A DNA stretch of 64,000 nucleotides, from positions 1-64,000 of the forward strand of contig NC_009370.1 in NCBI RefSeq assembly GCF_000092065.1. The letters are read 5' to 3'. Source of the DNA: Ostreococcus lucimarinus CCE9901. Its lineage: Eukaryota; Chlorophyta; Mamiellophyceae; Mamiellales; Bathycoccaceae. The position numbers were made by a program, and so were the translations under genes. This document shows positions 37,586-47,399 of the stretch, piece by piece. Numbering within the stretch: position 1 is the stretch's first letter; every line of letters begins with the position of its first letter. Under the pieces are notes generated by a model that ran no database searches, was not told the DNA's origin, and was given only the letters and a program-made list of their open reading frames with translations.

Positions 37586-38182
37586 ATGACGTCGCGGTCG
37601 CGCGCGCGCGAACGACGACGCGCGCGCGCTCGAGCGCGGCGAGTCGCGGTTATTTTTCGCGCGCGTCGTCGTCGCGCGTCCGCGCGCGCGTCGTCGTTCG
37701 CGCGCGCGTCGTTCGCGACGCGCGCGAATCGAATCGTCGCGCGGCACATCGCGCCGATGCCGATGATGACGTGTCCGACGACGACGACGCGTCCGACGAC
37801 GACGCGGGCGAGCGCGCGACGCGCGACGCGGGCGAACGCGCGACGCGCGACGACGACGACGACGACGCGCGCCGTCGCGCGCGACGACGACGACGCGCGC
37901 GAGGAACGGTCGACGCGACGCGCGATCGTGATGATGACGGCGACGATGCTGGCGACGGCGGCGACGACGCGCGACGACGCGCTGGCGTACGGCACGGGCG
38001 GGTGGAAGGATTGCGAACCGATATGCGATTCGCTGAAGAACGGACGCGCGGAGCAGTTGGCGATGCAGGAGGAGATGATGCGGTCGATGGGGCGGGACGC
38101 GAGCGCGAGCGCGAGCGAGGGCGAGAGCAAGCGAGAGCGCGAGCGGCGGGCGGAGCGCGAACGCGCGAGGGGAGGGAAGTGA
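37586..38182 (+). CDS. Small plastid, probably thylakoid-lumen protein, unknown function
   Basis: A frame of 198 residues from the ATG at 37586, or 141 from the ATG at 37757 (MPMMTCPTTTT). Both leaders are rich in Arg, Thr and Ala. A second signal, STRRAIVMMTATMLATAATT, precedes DDALAYG and looks like a lumen-transfer signal after Arg-Arg. The mature protein is only about 60 residues: GTGGWKDCEPICDSLKNGRA, then a Met-rich helix (LAMQEEMMRSMG) and a charged Arg/Glu tail. The two cysteines in CEPIC may pair. I recognise no family. Coding status rests on the presequence architecture and the conserved-looking core. Confidence 0.5.
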   Translation: MTSRSRARERRRARARARRVAVIFRARRRRASARASSFARASFATRANRIVARHIAPMPMMTCPTTTTRPTTTRASARRATRANARRATTTTTTRAVARDDDDAREERSTRRAIVMMTATMLATAATTRDDALAYGTGGWKDCEPICDSLKNGRAEQLAMQEEMMRSMGRDASASASEGESKRERERRAERERARGGK

Positions 38183-38286
38183 GCGCGAGCGCGGGTGAGA
38201 GAGGTGGATTCGACGCTTCGATTCGATCGATTTTGTAACGACATGGACGCTTTGGTTTCGCGCGCGCGCGATTCGTCATTCGTCGT

Positions 38287-39624
38287 CTACGCGAGCACCG
38301 CGACGACGGGGGCGGTGGCCGGGGCGGTGGATGGTTTCAGACGCACGACGCGATCGCGAAGGACGCGCGCGCGGACGCCGACGCCGTCGGTGCCCGCGCG
38401 GGCGATTTCGGTTTCGGCGAGGACGCGCAACGCGCGGGTGACGCATCGCGACAGCACGATGGCAACCTCTTTGCCGCCTTCGATGGCGTACTCGCCCTCG
38501 AACTCGACCTCGTTCACGAGGGCTTCGAGCACGCGGTCGTCCCACTCCAATCGCGCGAGCTCGCGGCGCGCTTTTTTCGTCTCACCGCGTCGCTCGAGCT
38601 GCGCGTGCACGATGGCTTTCACCGCCGCGCGATCGAGCGGGACGAAGGGCACGAATATATCGATCGCGCCGACCACCTTGAGCGTGTCCTCGCGATCTTC
38701 GCAACCATCGCTCGTCCACTTTTCGAACAACCCATCCTTCAGCTTGCGCTGCAACGCCGTGAGCTCGTCGCCCGTGGGCGCGCCGCCGCCCGCCGCCGAA
38801 GCGTCGTGCACGTCCATGAATCCCATATTCGCCTCCAACACGAATATCGATCGCCCAAACGTCACGTTTCGATCGAACGGGTTCGCCCCCGTCCCCGCGC
38901 TGCCGTGTTCGAGCATCTGCTTCAACATTCCGCGCGCCGGACACCCTAACTTATCGTACTCCTCGACGACGACGACGGATTCGGGATACTTTTCCAAGTG
39001 TCGCGTCACCGCGTCTCGCAACATCCTCGCCTGCGTCTCGCGTTCGCGCACCACGTAGTCCGTACCGAATATCACCTTATACCCCGGGCATCCCGCCCCC
39101 GGGCACGCCTCGTTTCGTCGTCCTCGTCGTCCCGAGTCGAAATCGCTCTCTCGCGTCGCGTTGTACGCCGCGCGCGCCAATATCCTATGAAACAACGACT
39201 TCCCCACCCCCGGACTCCCGTGCAGCGACATCACCAGCGGTTTCTCTCGATCACGCGACGATTTCTCCGCGTGATCGCACACCGCGTCGACGACGAGCGC
39301 CGCGCCGACGTCTTGCCCCAGCAACTCTCGCGTCGTCAGCGCTCGCGTCCGCGCGCACAGCGCCTCTTCGCAAAACCATCCATCGCGTCCGCACCCCCTC
39401 GCGCGTCGATCGAGCGCGTCCCGCGCGTCGCGCGCGTATCGCACCGCGGCGTCCGCGCCTCGGCGCGCGACGTCGAGCGCGCGTCGCCACGTCTCGACGG
39501 TTTTCTCGCGCTCGCGCGCGAACGCCAACTGAAATCCACAAAGAATCGCCAGCGCGACGCACGCGCGCGCGATGACGCGCCGATCGCGCGCGCCGGTCGC
39601 GCGCGCGCGCTGACCGCGCGCCAT
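38287..39624 (-). CDS. Torsin-like AAA+ ATPase with signal peptide
   Basis: A 445-residue protein from the ATG at 39624, where a signal peptide or anchor starts (VIARACVALAILCGFQLAFA). Torsin-like features follow: LTTRELLGQDVGAALVVDAV, Walker A HGSPGVGKSLFHRILA at about 136, FGTDYVVRERETQARMLRDA, and Walker B VVVVEEYDKLG at about 218, in which the usual Asp-Glu is Glu-Glu. Two Cys pairs lie near Walker A (CPGAGCPG) and Walker B (GCPARG). The C-terminal lid region includes VLEALVNEVEFEGEYAIEGG. Torsins are ER/nuclear-envelope ATPases best known from animals; the match here is at motif level. Its start codon overlaps the first ATG of UTP21. Confidence 0.7.
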   Translation of the reverse strand: MARGQRARATGARDRRVIARACVALAILCGFQLAFAREREKTVETWRRALDVARRGADAAVRYARDARDALDRRARGCGRDGWFCEEALCARTRALTTRELLGQDVGAALVVDAVCDHAEKSSRDREKPLVMSLHGSPGVGKSLFHRILARAAYNATRESDFDSGRRGRRNEACPGAGCPGYKVIFGTDYVVRERETQARMLRDAVTRHLEKYPESVVVVEEYDKLGCPARGMLKQMLEHGSAGTGANPFDRNVTFGRSIFVLEANMGFMDVHDASAAGGGAPTGDELTALQRKLKDGLFEKWTSDGCEDREDTLKVVGAIDIFVPFVPLDRAAVKAIVHAQLERRGETKKARRELARLEWDDRVLEALVNEVEFEGEYAIEGGKEVAIVLSRCVTRALRVLAETEIARAGTDGVGVRARVLRDRVVRLKPSTAPATAPVVAVLA

Positions 39625-39676
39625 GTCGCGACGCGTCGCGGACGCGCGGCCGGCGCGCGGCGTCGAGCGCGACGAA

Positions 39677-42600
39677 ATGCCGCCGCCGCCATTTCGCGAC
39701 GCATCGTCGACGCGCGCGATGGCGCTCTTCGCGCCGTATCGCGCGCTCGGCCTCGTGAACGCGCAGCGAGGATGCGCGCTCGTCGTCAAGCGGCGCGGGA
39801 CGGAGACGTTCGTCACGGTGAGCGCGGAGGACGCGTTCGCGGTGTACGACGCGCGAAAACTCACATTGGTCTTTCGAAGCGCGCGGTTCGCGACGAGCGA
39901 CGCGCGAGGGATCGGGGCGATGGCGGTGAGGAAGGATTACACGTTTTGCGCGATCGGACGGGAGATAAGGTGCGCGAAACGATTGGCGGAGTGCTGCGAA
40001 GGACTGGGGCGGGACGACGGCTCGGGACACGACGCGCGGGTGACGACGCTGCACGCGTTCGGACGACACTTGGCGAGCGTGGACGAAAATGGGGCGGTGA
40101 AGATGTGGGACATCGATGATGACGCCATGCGGGCGCGCGAGCGGGCGTGGGCGGTGGGACGAGGAGAACCGACGGGGCCGGAGGGCGAGAGCGACTCGGA
40201 GCTCGAGCTCGGCGCGCGAGCGATGGAGATGCCTCGGACGTTCGCGGCGACGACGGTGTGTCATCCCGATGGATACGTGGATAAGTTACTGTTTGGCTCG
40301 AGCGATGGGCGATTGGCGCTGATGAACGTGCGAGCGGGTAAATTGGTGCACGAATTTGCGGGCTGGGGGTCGGCGGTGACGGCGCTGGAGAACTCGCCGG
40401 CGACGGATGTCGTCGCCGTCGGTTTGGCGGATGGGCGCGTGCTTTTGGTGAACGTATTAGAAGATAAAGTTTTGTTTACGCTCACGCCCGAGCGTGGGGT
40501 AAAGGTGACGGCGCTGGCGTTTAGAACGGATGATCAGGACGACGTGCTGTGCGTCGGCGACGAAACGGGACGCGTGACGGTTTGGGATTTGGAAAAGCGC
40601 TCGTTGCGCACGCTCATCGTGCAATGTCACGAAGGTCCGGTGGTTTCGTTGAAATTTCTCGATGGACAACCGGTGATGGTGTCGAGTGGGTTCGATAACA
40701 CGTTGAAGGAGTGGATTTTTGATAGAGAAGACGGCGACGCTCGACTCTTGCGCTTTCGCGCCGGACACTCCAAGCCGCCGACGAGCGTGTCGTTCTACGG
40801 TGAAGGCAAGAAACTTTTAGCGGCTGGGAGCGATCGAACGTTGCGATTTTTTCACGCGTTTCGTGATCAGCAAAACATCGAGTTGAGCCAAAAGAATGTC
40901 AGCAAGCGCGCGAAGAAAATCGGCGTCGCGGAGGAAGAGTTGAAACTTTCTCCGGTTACGAAGATGGCGTGGGGCGAGCTTCGCGAGCGCGATTGGGCAA
41001 ACGTCGTCACCGCGCACGAAGGTTCAAACAAGGCGTACACGTGGCGTATTTCCAAAGGTGCGCTCGGTGAACACATTTTGCAATGTCCGAAGGACGACGG
41101 CAAGTGCGAAGTCAAGTCGGTTGCGATTAGCGCGTGCGGCAACTTTGCCTTTCTCGGTGCCGCAAACGGGGCGATCCATCGATTCAACTTGCAATCGGGC
41201 GCGCATCGTGGCGCGTTCGAGCGCGTCCTCGACGCTGATGAGGTGATGCGCACAAAGAAGAAGAAGAACGGAAACGAAGGGTACAATTTCCCCGGCGGCA
41301 AGCGTTCGTTTTGGGCTCTCGCGAATCAAACCGGTGGAAACGCAGAGGGAAAATTGCGCGTTGCCGCGCACGACGGTGAAGTGACGTGCATACAAGCACA
41401 CTGCGCGAATAGAAGCGTCGTCACCGCGGGTGTCGACGGGATGATTCGCGTGTGGAAATTTAGCGAGTTGAAGATTGACTTGGAAATCGACGTCGGGTGC
41501 GGCGTGCGGTGCGGTCACTTGCACGAGGACTCATTGCTCGTCGTTGGATGCGCTGATAAGCACGTGCGCGTATACGATACCATGACGGGTAAACGTGTTC
41601 GCACGTTCAAGCCACGCGGTCAGGAAAATGAGGCTGGAGATATCACGAGCGTGCAAATCAGTGAAAACGGTAAATGGATCTTCGTCCTCGACACCACCGG
41701 AACGATACGAGTGTACGATATTCCCGCCGCGAGATTGATTCAACACATGATTCTCGGTGCGGATAAAGTCACCGCCATGAGCTTTTCACCGCGAATGGAC
41801 TTTTTAGCCACCGTGCACGAGAACAGGGTCGGGTTGTATTTGTGGGTGAACATGCCGATGTTTGATTACGACACCAAATTGGCGTACGGGCGCAAAGTTT
41901 CCATCGCACTTCCGAGAAAACACGCGGAATCCGACGCAGACGGCGGCGTGCGCGATGCGTCTGAGGAGACGAACAAGGAGTCCAACGATACCGACGTGTA
42001 CATTCACCCGTTCGAAGAAGACGAAGAAGAAGAGCATCGCAATTTGCAAGAGTTGGAAGAATATTTCAAAGAAATGGCCACCGGCCCGAAACAAATAGCC
42101 CCTGGCATGATTACTCTGGCGATGATGCCTCAGACGCAAATCGAAATGCTACTGAATCTGGAGACGGTGCAAGCGAAGAGTAAGGTGAAGACCGATGACA
42201 AAGAACCGGAATTGGCGCCGTTCTTTCTGCCCACAGCCGCCGCGAGCGACGACGTGCGTCGATCTGTCTTCGATCCCGCGCGAGAATCCGAGCTCAACGC
42301 CAAAGACGACACCGGCGATGATGATTCCAAAGCACCGAAGAGTCGAATTTTGCGTCAAGGCGCGGATCTCGCCGGCGCGTCCGCGACGCCGCTCTTGACG
42401 TTGATTCTTCGAGGAGAACGATCGGAGGACTACACCGAAGCGCTCGAATTCTTGAAGAATGCGTCGATACACGTCGTCGACGCCGAGCTGCGATCGCTCG
42501 GACCTTGGGATCACAAGTTCATGTCCGAGGACGACGTGAAAACTTTGCGGAGCGCCATCAAATTTTTCACCGCCGCAATCGCGAGCGGCATGTACTACGA

Positions 42601-42787
42601 GATGGTCAACGCCCAACTCAACGTGTTTCTCAACGTGCACACCACCGCGATCATGCAATCCAGCGCGCTCGTCGACGAGTGTCACGCCCTGCGAGAGGCC
42701 ATGCACAAATCCTACAGCAGGATCGACGATTTGTTCAACGAAATTCGGTGCACGCTCAGTTTCCACATCGGCGACGCCGGCGTCTAG
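39677..42787 (+). CDS. UTP21: U3 snoRNP (SSU processome) WD-repeat protein UTP21/WDR36
   Basis: A protein of 1036 residues from the ATG at 39677; an in-frame ATG at 39623 would overlap the torsin-like start codon. Two WD40 propellers fill about residues 25-700 (VTVWDLEKRSLRTLIVQCHE, SGFDNTLKEWIFD, VVTAGVDGMIRVWKFSELK, VGCADKHVRVYDTMTGKRV). The UTP21-specific C-terminal domain follows: LEEYFKEMATGPKQIAPGMI, SRILRQGADLAGASATPLLT and the final SRIDDLFNEIRCTLSFHIG. The protein is part of the UTP-B complex that assembles the 90S pre-ribosome in the nucleolus for 18S rRNA processing. Confidence 0.95.
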   Translation: MPPPPFRDASSTRAMALFAPYRALGLVNAQRGCALVVKRRGTETFVTVSAEDAFAVYDARKLTLVFRSARFATSDARGIGAMAVRKDYTFCAIGREIRCAKRLAECCEGLGRDDGSGHDARVTTLHAFGRHLASVDENGAVKMWDIDDDAMRARERAWAVGRGEPTGPEGESDSELELGARAMEMPRTFAATTVCHPDGYVDKLLFGSSDGRLALMNVRAGKLVHEFAGWGSAVTALENSPATDVVAVGLADGRVLLVNVLEDKVLFTLTPERGVKVTALAFRTDDQDDVLCVGDETGRVTVWDLEKRSLRTLIVQCHEGPVVSLKFLDGQPVMVSSGFDNTLKEWIFDREDGDARLLRFRAGHSKPPTSVSFYGEGKKLLAAGSDRTLRFFHAFRDQQNIELSQKNVSKRAKKIGVAEEELKLSPVTKMAWGELRERDWANVVTAHEGSNKAYTWRISKGALGEHILQCPKDDGKCEVKSVAISACGNFAFLGAANGAIHRFNLQSGAHRGAFERVLDADEVMRTKKKKNGNEGYNFPGGKRSFWALANQTGGNAEGKLRVAAHDGEVTCIQAHCANRSVVTAGVDGMIRVWKFSELKIDLEIDVGCGVRCGHLHEDSLLVVGCADKHVRVYDTMTGKRVRTFKPRGQENEAGDITSVQISENGKWIFVLDTTGTIRVYDIPAARLIQHMILGADKVTAMSFSPRMDFLATVHENRVGLYLWVNMPMFDYDTKLAYGRKVSIALPRKHAESDADGGVRDASEETNKESNDTDVYIHPFEEDEEEEHRNLQELEEYFKEMATGPKQIAPGMITLAMMPQTQIEMLLNLETVQAKSKVKTDDKEPELAPFFLPTAAASDDVRRSVFDPARESELNAKDDTGDDDSKAPKSRILRQGADLAGASATPLLTLILRGERSEDYTEALEFLKNASIHVVDAELRSLGPWDHKFMSEDDVKTLRSAIKFFTAAIASGMYYEMVNAQLNVFLNVHTTAIMQSSALVDECHALREAMHKSYSRIDDLFNEIRCTLSFHIGDAGV

Positions 42788-42934
42788 TCCCGCGGCGACC
42801 CCACCGGCGCCGATCGCGCCACCGCGAACGTGTAAATCAAAACAAGCGTTTCAACGCCATCTCACGCGCTTCGCGTTCGTCCACCATCCGTCCCGCGTCG
42901 TCGTCTTCGCTCGCCGCACTCCCCGCCGCGTCCC

Positions 42935-43411
42935 ATGTCCGCCTTCGTCCCCGTTCCCGGCTGCGCCACGCGCTTCCGCGTCCTCAACCAGGCGCCGCCG
43001 TCCGCCCCCGTCGTCGAGCGCGGCGACGTCGTCGTCGTCCACGCCAAGGGCGTCGTCAAGGAGACGCAAAAGACGTTCTGGTCCACCAAGGACCCGGGAC
43101 AGAAACCGTTCGAGTACACCGCCGGCGTCGGCGGCGTCATCACCGGTGCGTCGCGCGCGTCGTCGTCGCTCGAGAACCGAGCGCTCGCGCGCCCGCGACG
43201 CGCGACGCCGCGCGACTGACGATGAACGATCGCGAATCGAATCGCCGCAGGCTGGGACCGCGGCTGCCTCGGCGCGCGCGTCGGCGAGACGCGCGAGCTC
43301 GACATTCCCGCGAGCGAGGGCTACGGCGCCGGAGGATTCCCGGCGTGGGGGATCCCGCCGAACGGCGCGCTCGTGTTCGAGATCGAGGTGCTCAGCGTGC
43401 GCGGAAAGTAG
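42935..43411 (+). CDS. Small FKBP-type peptidyl-prolyl isomerase, two exons
   Basis: Exons 42935-43145 and 43251-43411 give 123 residues. The intron starts GTGCGT, has CTGAC at 43216-43220 and ends GCAG; the split Gly codon restores ITGWDRGCLGARVGETRELD. The FKBP core reads VERGDVVVVHAKGVV, PFEYTAGVGGVITGWDRG, IPASEGYGAGGFPAWGIPPN and LVFEIEVLSV. A single catalytic domain with no leader suggests a cytosolic FKBP12-like enzyme. Some active-site aromatic residues differ from FKBP12 (VVHAKG where VHYTG is usual). It ends 35 bp before DDX11 on the same strand. Confidence 0.9.
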
Positions 43412-43446
43412 AGCGACGAGCGACGAGTAATCCGACGACGCGCCGA

Positions 43447-46209
43447 ATGAATCAAACCGAACGAACGTCACCGCGCGACGCGCGCGATGCGGTGAGGCGC
43501 GGCGCGAGCCCGAACGAACGCGCGCGCACGCCGACGATGCGCCGGGACGCGTTCCCGGCGTTCCCGTACGCGACGGCGTACGGAATACAAAAAGATCTCA
43601 TGCGACACATCTACGACGCGTGCGAGCGACGCGCGACGTTCGGCGCGTTCGAGAGCCCGACGGGCACGGGGAAGACGCTGAGCGTGTTGATCGCGGCGAT
43701 GTCGTGGATCGACGATCGACGACGGGCGCGGCTGGCGGGGACGAAGTTGGACGACGAGGACGACGGGCGGGACGGCGCGGGGGAGACGACGAAGAGCGCG
43801 GAGGACGACGAACCGGATTGGTTGCGAGAGTACGACGCGAAGCGAAGGAAAACAGACGCGGATGAGGTCGAACGAAGACGAGGGGAGATACGGCGGGAGA
43901 TGCGAGCGAGGGCGAAGACGGCGGAGACGCGCGCGCGGTTGCGGCGAGACGCGGAGACGCGGTTGAGAGAAAAGATTCGCGGCGGCGACGCGAGGGACTC
44001 CGCGGTGAAGAACGATGAGATCGATAAGCATACCGCGGAAGAGCGCGAGTTTTTAGCGGATGAGTACGACTCTGGGGCGGAAAATGCGAAGGAGGATTTG
44101 CGAACGTTGCTGCGAGACGGCGACGACGAGAGCGACGACGACGACGCGCACGCGGCGAAGGAGGAAGACGATGCGTTGCGTCCGGCACAGCAGGTAATTT
44201 TGTGCTCGCGGACGCACTCTCAGCTCACACAAGTGATTGGTGAGCTTAAGAGGACGGTATTCGGTGGGAGCGTGGCGAATGCGGAGGAACAAGTCGCCGT
44301 CGCCGCCGTCGCCGGTCGAGCGCAACTGTGCGTCAACCCGGCGGTGAAAAGCTTAGGCTCGGCGGCGCGAATCAACGAGCGTTGCTTGGACATGAGCAAA
44401 GGCAAGGCGAAGCCAGGGGAGAAGACGAAAATCAAGGCGTGTCCGTACTTGTCTAAGCGTCGAAAGGCGATGCTCGAGCTTAAAGAAGCGGCGTTGGCCA
44501 AGCCGATGGACATTGAAGATTTAGCCAAGCTCGGCGAGTCGAGTCGGGCGTGTCCGTATTACGCCGCTCGCTCGGCGTTACCGGAAGCGGACTTGGTGTT
44601 GATGCCCTACGCATCTTTGTTGCACGCGGACACGCGCGAGATTTTAGGCGTCAAGTTGGAGAATGCGGTGGTGGTTTTCGACGAGGCGCACAACTTGGTG
44701 GACGCCGTGCACAATTCATACGGCGCCGCGGTGACGCTCAACCAATTAAGCGACGTTAACGACATGCTCACCGAGTACGTCGAGCGATTCAAGACTCGTT
44801 TGAGCGCGAATAACTTGCGTTATCTGCGTACGTTGACCAACATAACGCGCGCGTTCGTGAAAGTCCTCGCGAAAGAGACGGAAGACGAGAGCAAACCTCA
44901 AAAACGATTGACGACGTTGAATGATTTCTTGTTTGAGTGCGGACAAGACACTGTGAATATGTTTAGCTTGCGAAGATACTTGAAGGAGAGTAAGGTAGCG
45001 CATAAGATCGCGTCGTATGGCGAGCGTGTGCGCTCGGGGGAGAACATGAGCGTCGACGGCGTCAAGATGGAAACCATCGGACGTACGAAAGTCGCCGTCG
45101 CGCCGGATCCAAATGCTGCCCCGCGCGTGGGCGCGGTGCACGCGTTGACGTCACTCATCGATGCGTTAGCGAGCGCGGATAGTGATGGTCGAATGATTTA
45201 CGAACGCGCCACGCCTGAAGGTGATCCCGCAACGCTTCGTTTTGTCCTGCTTGACGCCGCCAGCCGGTTCAAGCGCGTCGTCGAACAAGCGCGTTCGGTG
45301 ATTCTCGTCGGCGGAACGCTCGCGCCGATTCCCGAGCTCGTCGCCCAGCTCTTCCCAGATTTACAGTCGCAAACGGCTCCAGCACCGGGTGCTCGACAGC
45401 TCAAGACGTTCACGTGTGGGCACATCATACCCCGCGACAACTTGTTACCCATCGCCCTCTCCGCGGGTCCCACTGGCGTGGCGTTGGATTTCACGCACGG
45501 CGCTCGCGCTGACGTTTCCGTTATTGATGAACTCGGGAGAATCCTTCTCAACGCGTGCAGAGTCTCTCCTGGCGGAGCGTGTGTCTTCTTTCCGTCGTTC
45601 AAATACGCCGACGAAGTGTACGCGAGATGGGAGTCCACGGGCGCCATGGCGTCCATTCGCGGCGTCAAGGACGTGTATCGCGAACCGCGCGACGCGAGCA
45701 CTCTGGAGCAATGCTTGAGAGATTACGCGGCGTCAGTGAGCCGAGGCGCGAGTACGCGAAACGGCGGCGCGGTGTTGTTATGCGTCGTCGGAGGTAAGTT
45801 GAGCGAAGGCATCAACTTCAAGGATGAACTCGGTCGACTCGTCGTCATGGTCGGCTTGCCCTACGCCAACGTCGCCGACGCCGAGCTCAAGGCGCGCATG
45901 GACCATCTCGATACCGGTCCTGGGAACCAAGGACGCGGTCGCGCGTATTACGAAGCGTTGTGCATGCGAGGCGTCAATCAAAGCATCGGGCGCGCGATTC
46001 GTCACGTCGGCGATTACGCGTGCATTTTGCTCTGCGACAAGCGATGGGGCGCGTTTGGGAGCGCGACGAACGGCTCGCGCACCAAGGCGGCCAAAGCACT
46101 TCCAGAATGGATAGAACAACGACTTGTGGTGCCGCAGCGTAATTACGGTGAAGCGCACGGTCGCGTGGCACAATTCTTTCGCGCGCGCGAGGCGAAACAA
46201 GGACACTAG
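43447..46209 (+). CDS. DDX11: Iron-sulfur DNA helicase DDX11/CHL1
   Basis: A 920-residue RAD3/XPD-family helicase. The start at 43447 is the first ATG after the preceding gene's stop; 43537 (MRRDAFPAFPYATAYGIQ) is a possible later start. Motif I is ESPTGTGKTLSVL. A long charged insertion (about 85-230) is typical of DDX11. The Fe-S cysteines are LCVNP, RCLDM, ACPYL and ACPYY, and motif II is VVVFDEAHNLVD. Motifs V and VI follow (SEGINFKDELGRLVVMVGLP, GVNQSIGRAIRHVGDYA). DDX11 supports sister-chromatid cohesion and unwinds forks and G-quadruplexes. All four cluster cysteines are present. Confidence 0.94.
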   Translation: MNQTERTSPRDARDAVRRGASPNERARTPTMRRDAFPAFPYATAYGIQKDLMRHIYDACERRATFGAFESPTGTGKTLSVLIAAMSWIDDRRRARLAGTKLDDEDDGRDGAGETTKSAEDDEPDWLREYDAKRRKTDADEVERRRGEIRREMRARAKTAETRARLRRDAETRLREKIRGGDARDSAVKNDEIDKHTAEEREFLADEYDSGAENAKEDLRTLLRDGDDESDDDDAHAAKEEDDALRPAQQVILCSRTHSQLTQVIGELKRTVFGGSVANAEEQVAVAAVAGRAQLCVNPAVKSLGSAARINERCLDMSKGKAKPGEKTKIKACPYLSKRRKAMLELKEAALAKPMDIEDLAKLGESSRACPYYAARSALPEADLVLMPYASLLHADTREILGVKLENAVVVFDEAHNLVDAVHNSYGAAVTLNQLSDVNDMLTEYVERFKTRLSANNLRYLRTLTNITRAFVKVLAKETEDESKPQKRLTTLNDFLFECGQDTVNMFSLRRYLKESKVAHKIASYGERVRSGENMSVDGVKMETIGRTKVAVAPDPNAAPRVGAVHALTSLIDALASADSDGRMIYERATPEGDPATLRFVLLDAASRFKRVVEQARSVILVGGTLAPIPELVAQLFPDLQSQTAPAPGARQLKTFTCGHIIPRDNLLPIALSAGPTGVALDFTHGARADVSVIDELGRILLNACRVSPGGACVFFPSFKYADEVYARWESTGAMASIRGVKDVYREPRDASTLEQCLRDYAASVSRGASTRNGGAVLLCVVGGKLSEGINFKDELGRLVVMVGLPYANVADAELKARMDHLDTGPGNQGRGRAYYEALCMRGVNQSIGRAIRHVGDYACILLCDKRWGAFGSATNGSRTKAAKALPEWIEQRLVVPQRNYGEAHGRVAQFFRAREAKQGH

Positions 46210-46282
46210 CGTTCGGGGCGCGGCGCTCCGTAGCATTTTTTAGGAATGATGATAGATTAGTGCGTATGCTTCGCGGTGCGTC

Positions 46283-47266
46283 TTATTCGTCGCTGTCGTC
46301 GTCGTCGTCGTTCGCGTCGCTCGTCCACAGCGTGAGATTGTCGCGCAAAAGCTGCATGATCAAGGTGGAATCCTTGTAAGATTCGTCCGTCAGCGTGTCC
46401 AAATCGGCGATGGCTTCCTCGAACGCCGTCTTGGCGAGTTCGCACGCCTTGGTCGAATCGTTGCCGATTTCGTAATGGAACACCGAGTGGTTGAGCGCCA
46501 AACCGAGTCGCACGGGGTGCGTCGGCGGTAATCCATCGGTCGAACCCTTCCCGTTCGCCATCGTCGTCGCCTCCGCGTACGCCTCGTCCGCGTTTTTACT
46601 CGCCTCTTCGCGTTCATCACCGCTCGAAACCTCGGCGAGGTAGCGATAGTAATCCGCCTTCATCTTCAGGTAAAACACCACGCTCTCCCCATCCCCCGAC
46701 GCCTTGCTCAACAATCGCCCGTCGAGCACCTCCAACACGTCGGCGCAAATATCCTTCAACTCCTTCTCCACGCGCGTTCGATACCCCCTCACCTTTTCCG
46801 CCTGCGCCTCGTGTCCCTTCCCTCGCTCCTTCTCCTCGATCGAGTTCAAGATTCTCCACGACCCGCGTCGCGCGCCGATCACGTTCTTGTACCCCACGCT
46901 CAGCATGTTTCGCTCATCCGTCGTGAGCGCGTCGACGCCCTCGAGCGCGCACAGCGCCCGCATCGCCTTCACTTGTTCTGCGTCCGCGTCGCGCGCCGCG
47001 TCGCGTCGATCCGTCAGTCGCCTCGTCCCGACGCGTCATCGCGCCCGCGCCGTTCGCACGCGTCGATCGCGTCGCGCGCGCGACGCGTCGATCCGCGACG
47101 CGCCGCGCGCGCCCGCGCGCGCCTCGACGCGATCGATCCTTCGTTCGTCCGTCGCGCCGTCGATCGCGCCGTCGATCGCGTCGGACGTCGACGCACCGTC
47201 GTGTCGCTCCGCCTGCTCGGCGAGTTTCGCCTCGAACACGCATCGCTGGCGCGCGTCGAGCGACAT
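46283..47266 (-). CDS. 14-3-3 phosphopeptide-binding protein, two exons
   Basis: Exon 1 is 47197-47266 and exon 2 is 46283-46977, giving 254 residues, normal for the family. Exon 1 encodes [20 protein letters not shown] plus RHD. The intron starts GTGCGT, has CTGAC (47013-47017) and ends GCAG; the junction makes a GAA codon followed by QVKAMRALC. Exon 2 has the 14-3-3 hallmarks: [50 protein letters not shown] and [17 protein letters not shown], with phosphate-binding Lys, Arg and Tyr in place. An acidic tail closes it. The protein regulates phosphorylated clients as a dimer. Convergent with DDX11. Confidence 0.96.
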
Positions 47267-47399
47267 GGCGCTTCGCTTCGCGACGCGACGCGACGCGCGA
47301 TGGCGCGCGACGCGGCGTCGCGACGCGCGTGTTTTTATCGATGACGGTCGGTCGTCGCGTGTGTACACGGCGTGAAAAACGCCGATCGCGAGACGCGCG

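Noticed and set aside
37201-38244. Large minus-strand frame opposite the lumen-type protein
   Set aside because: It is made of Arg/Val/Ala low-complexity sequence from GCGCGAC-type repeats, overlaps the RING exon and shows no domain.
42505-43446. N-terminal extension of the DDX11 frame
   Set aside because: The upstream part overlaps the C-terminus of UTP21 and the whole FKBP gene in another frame and is Arg-rich; DDX11 homology starts after 43537.
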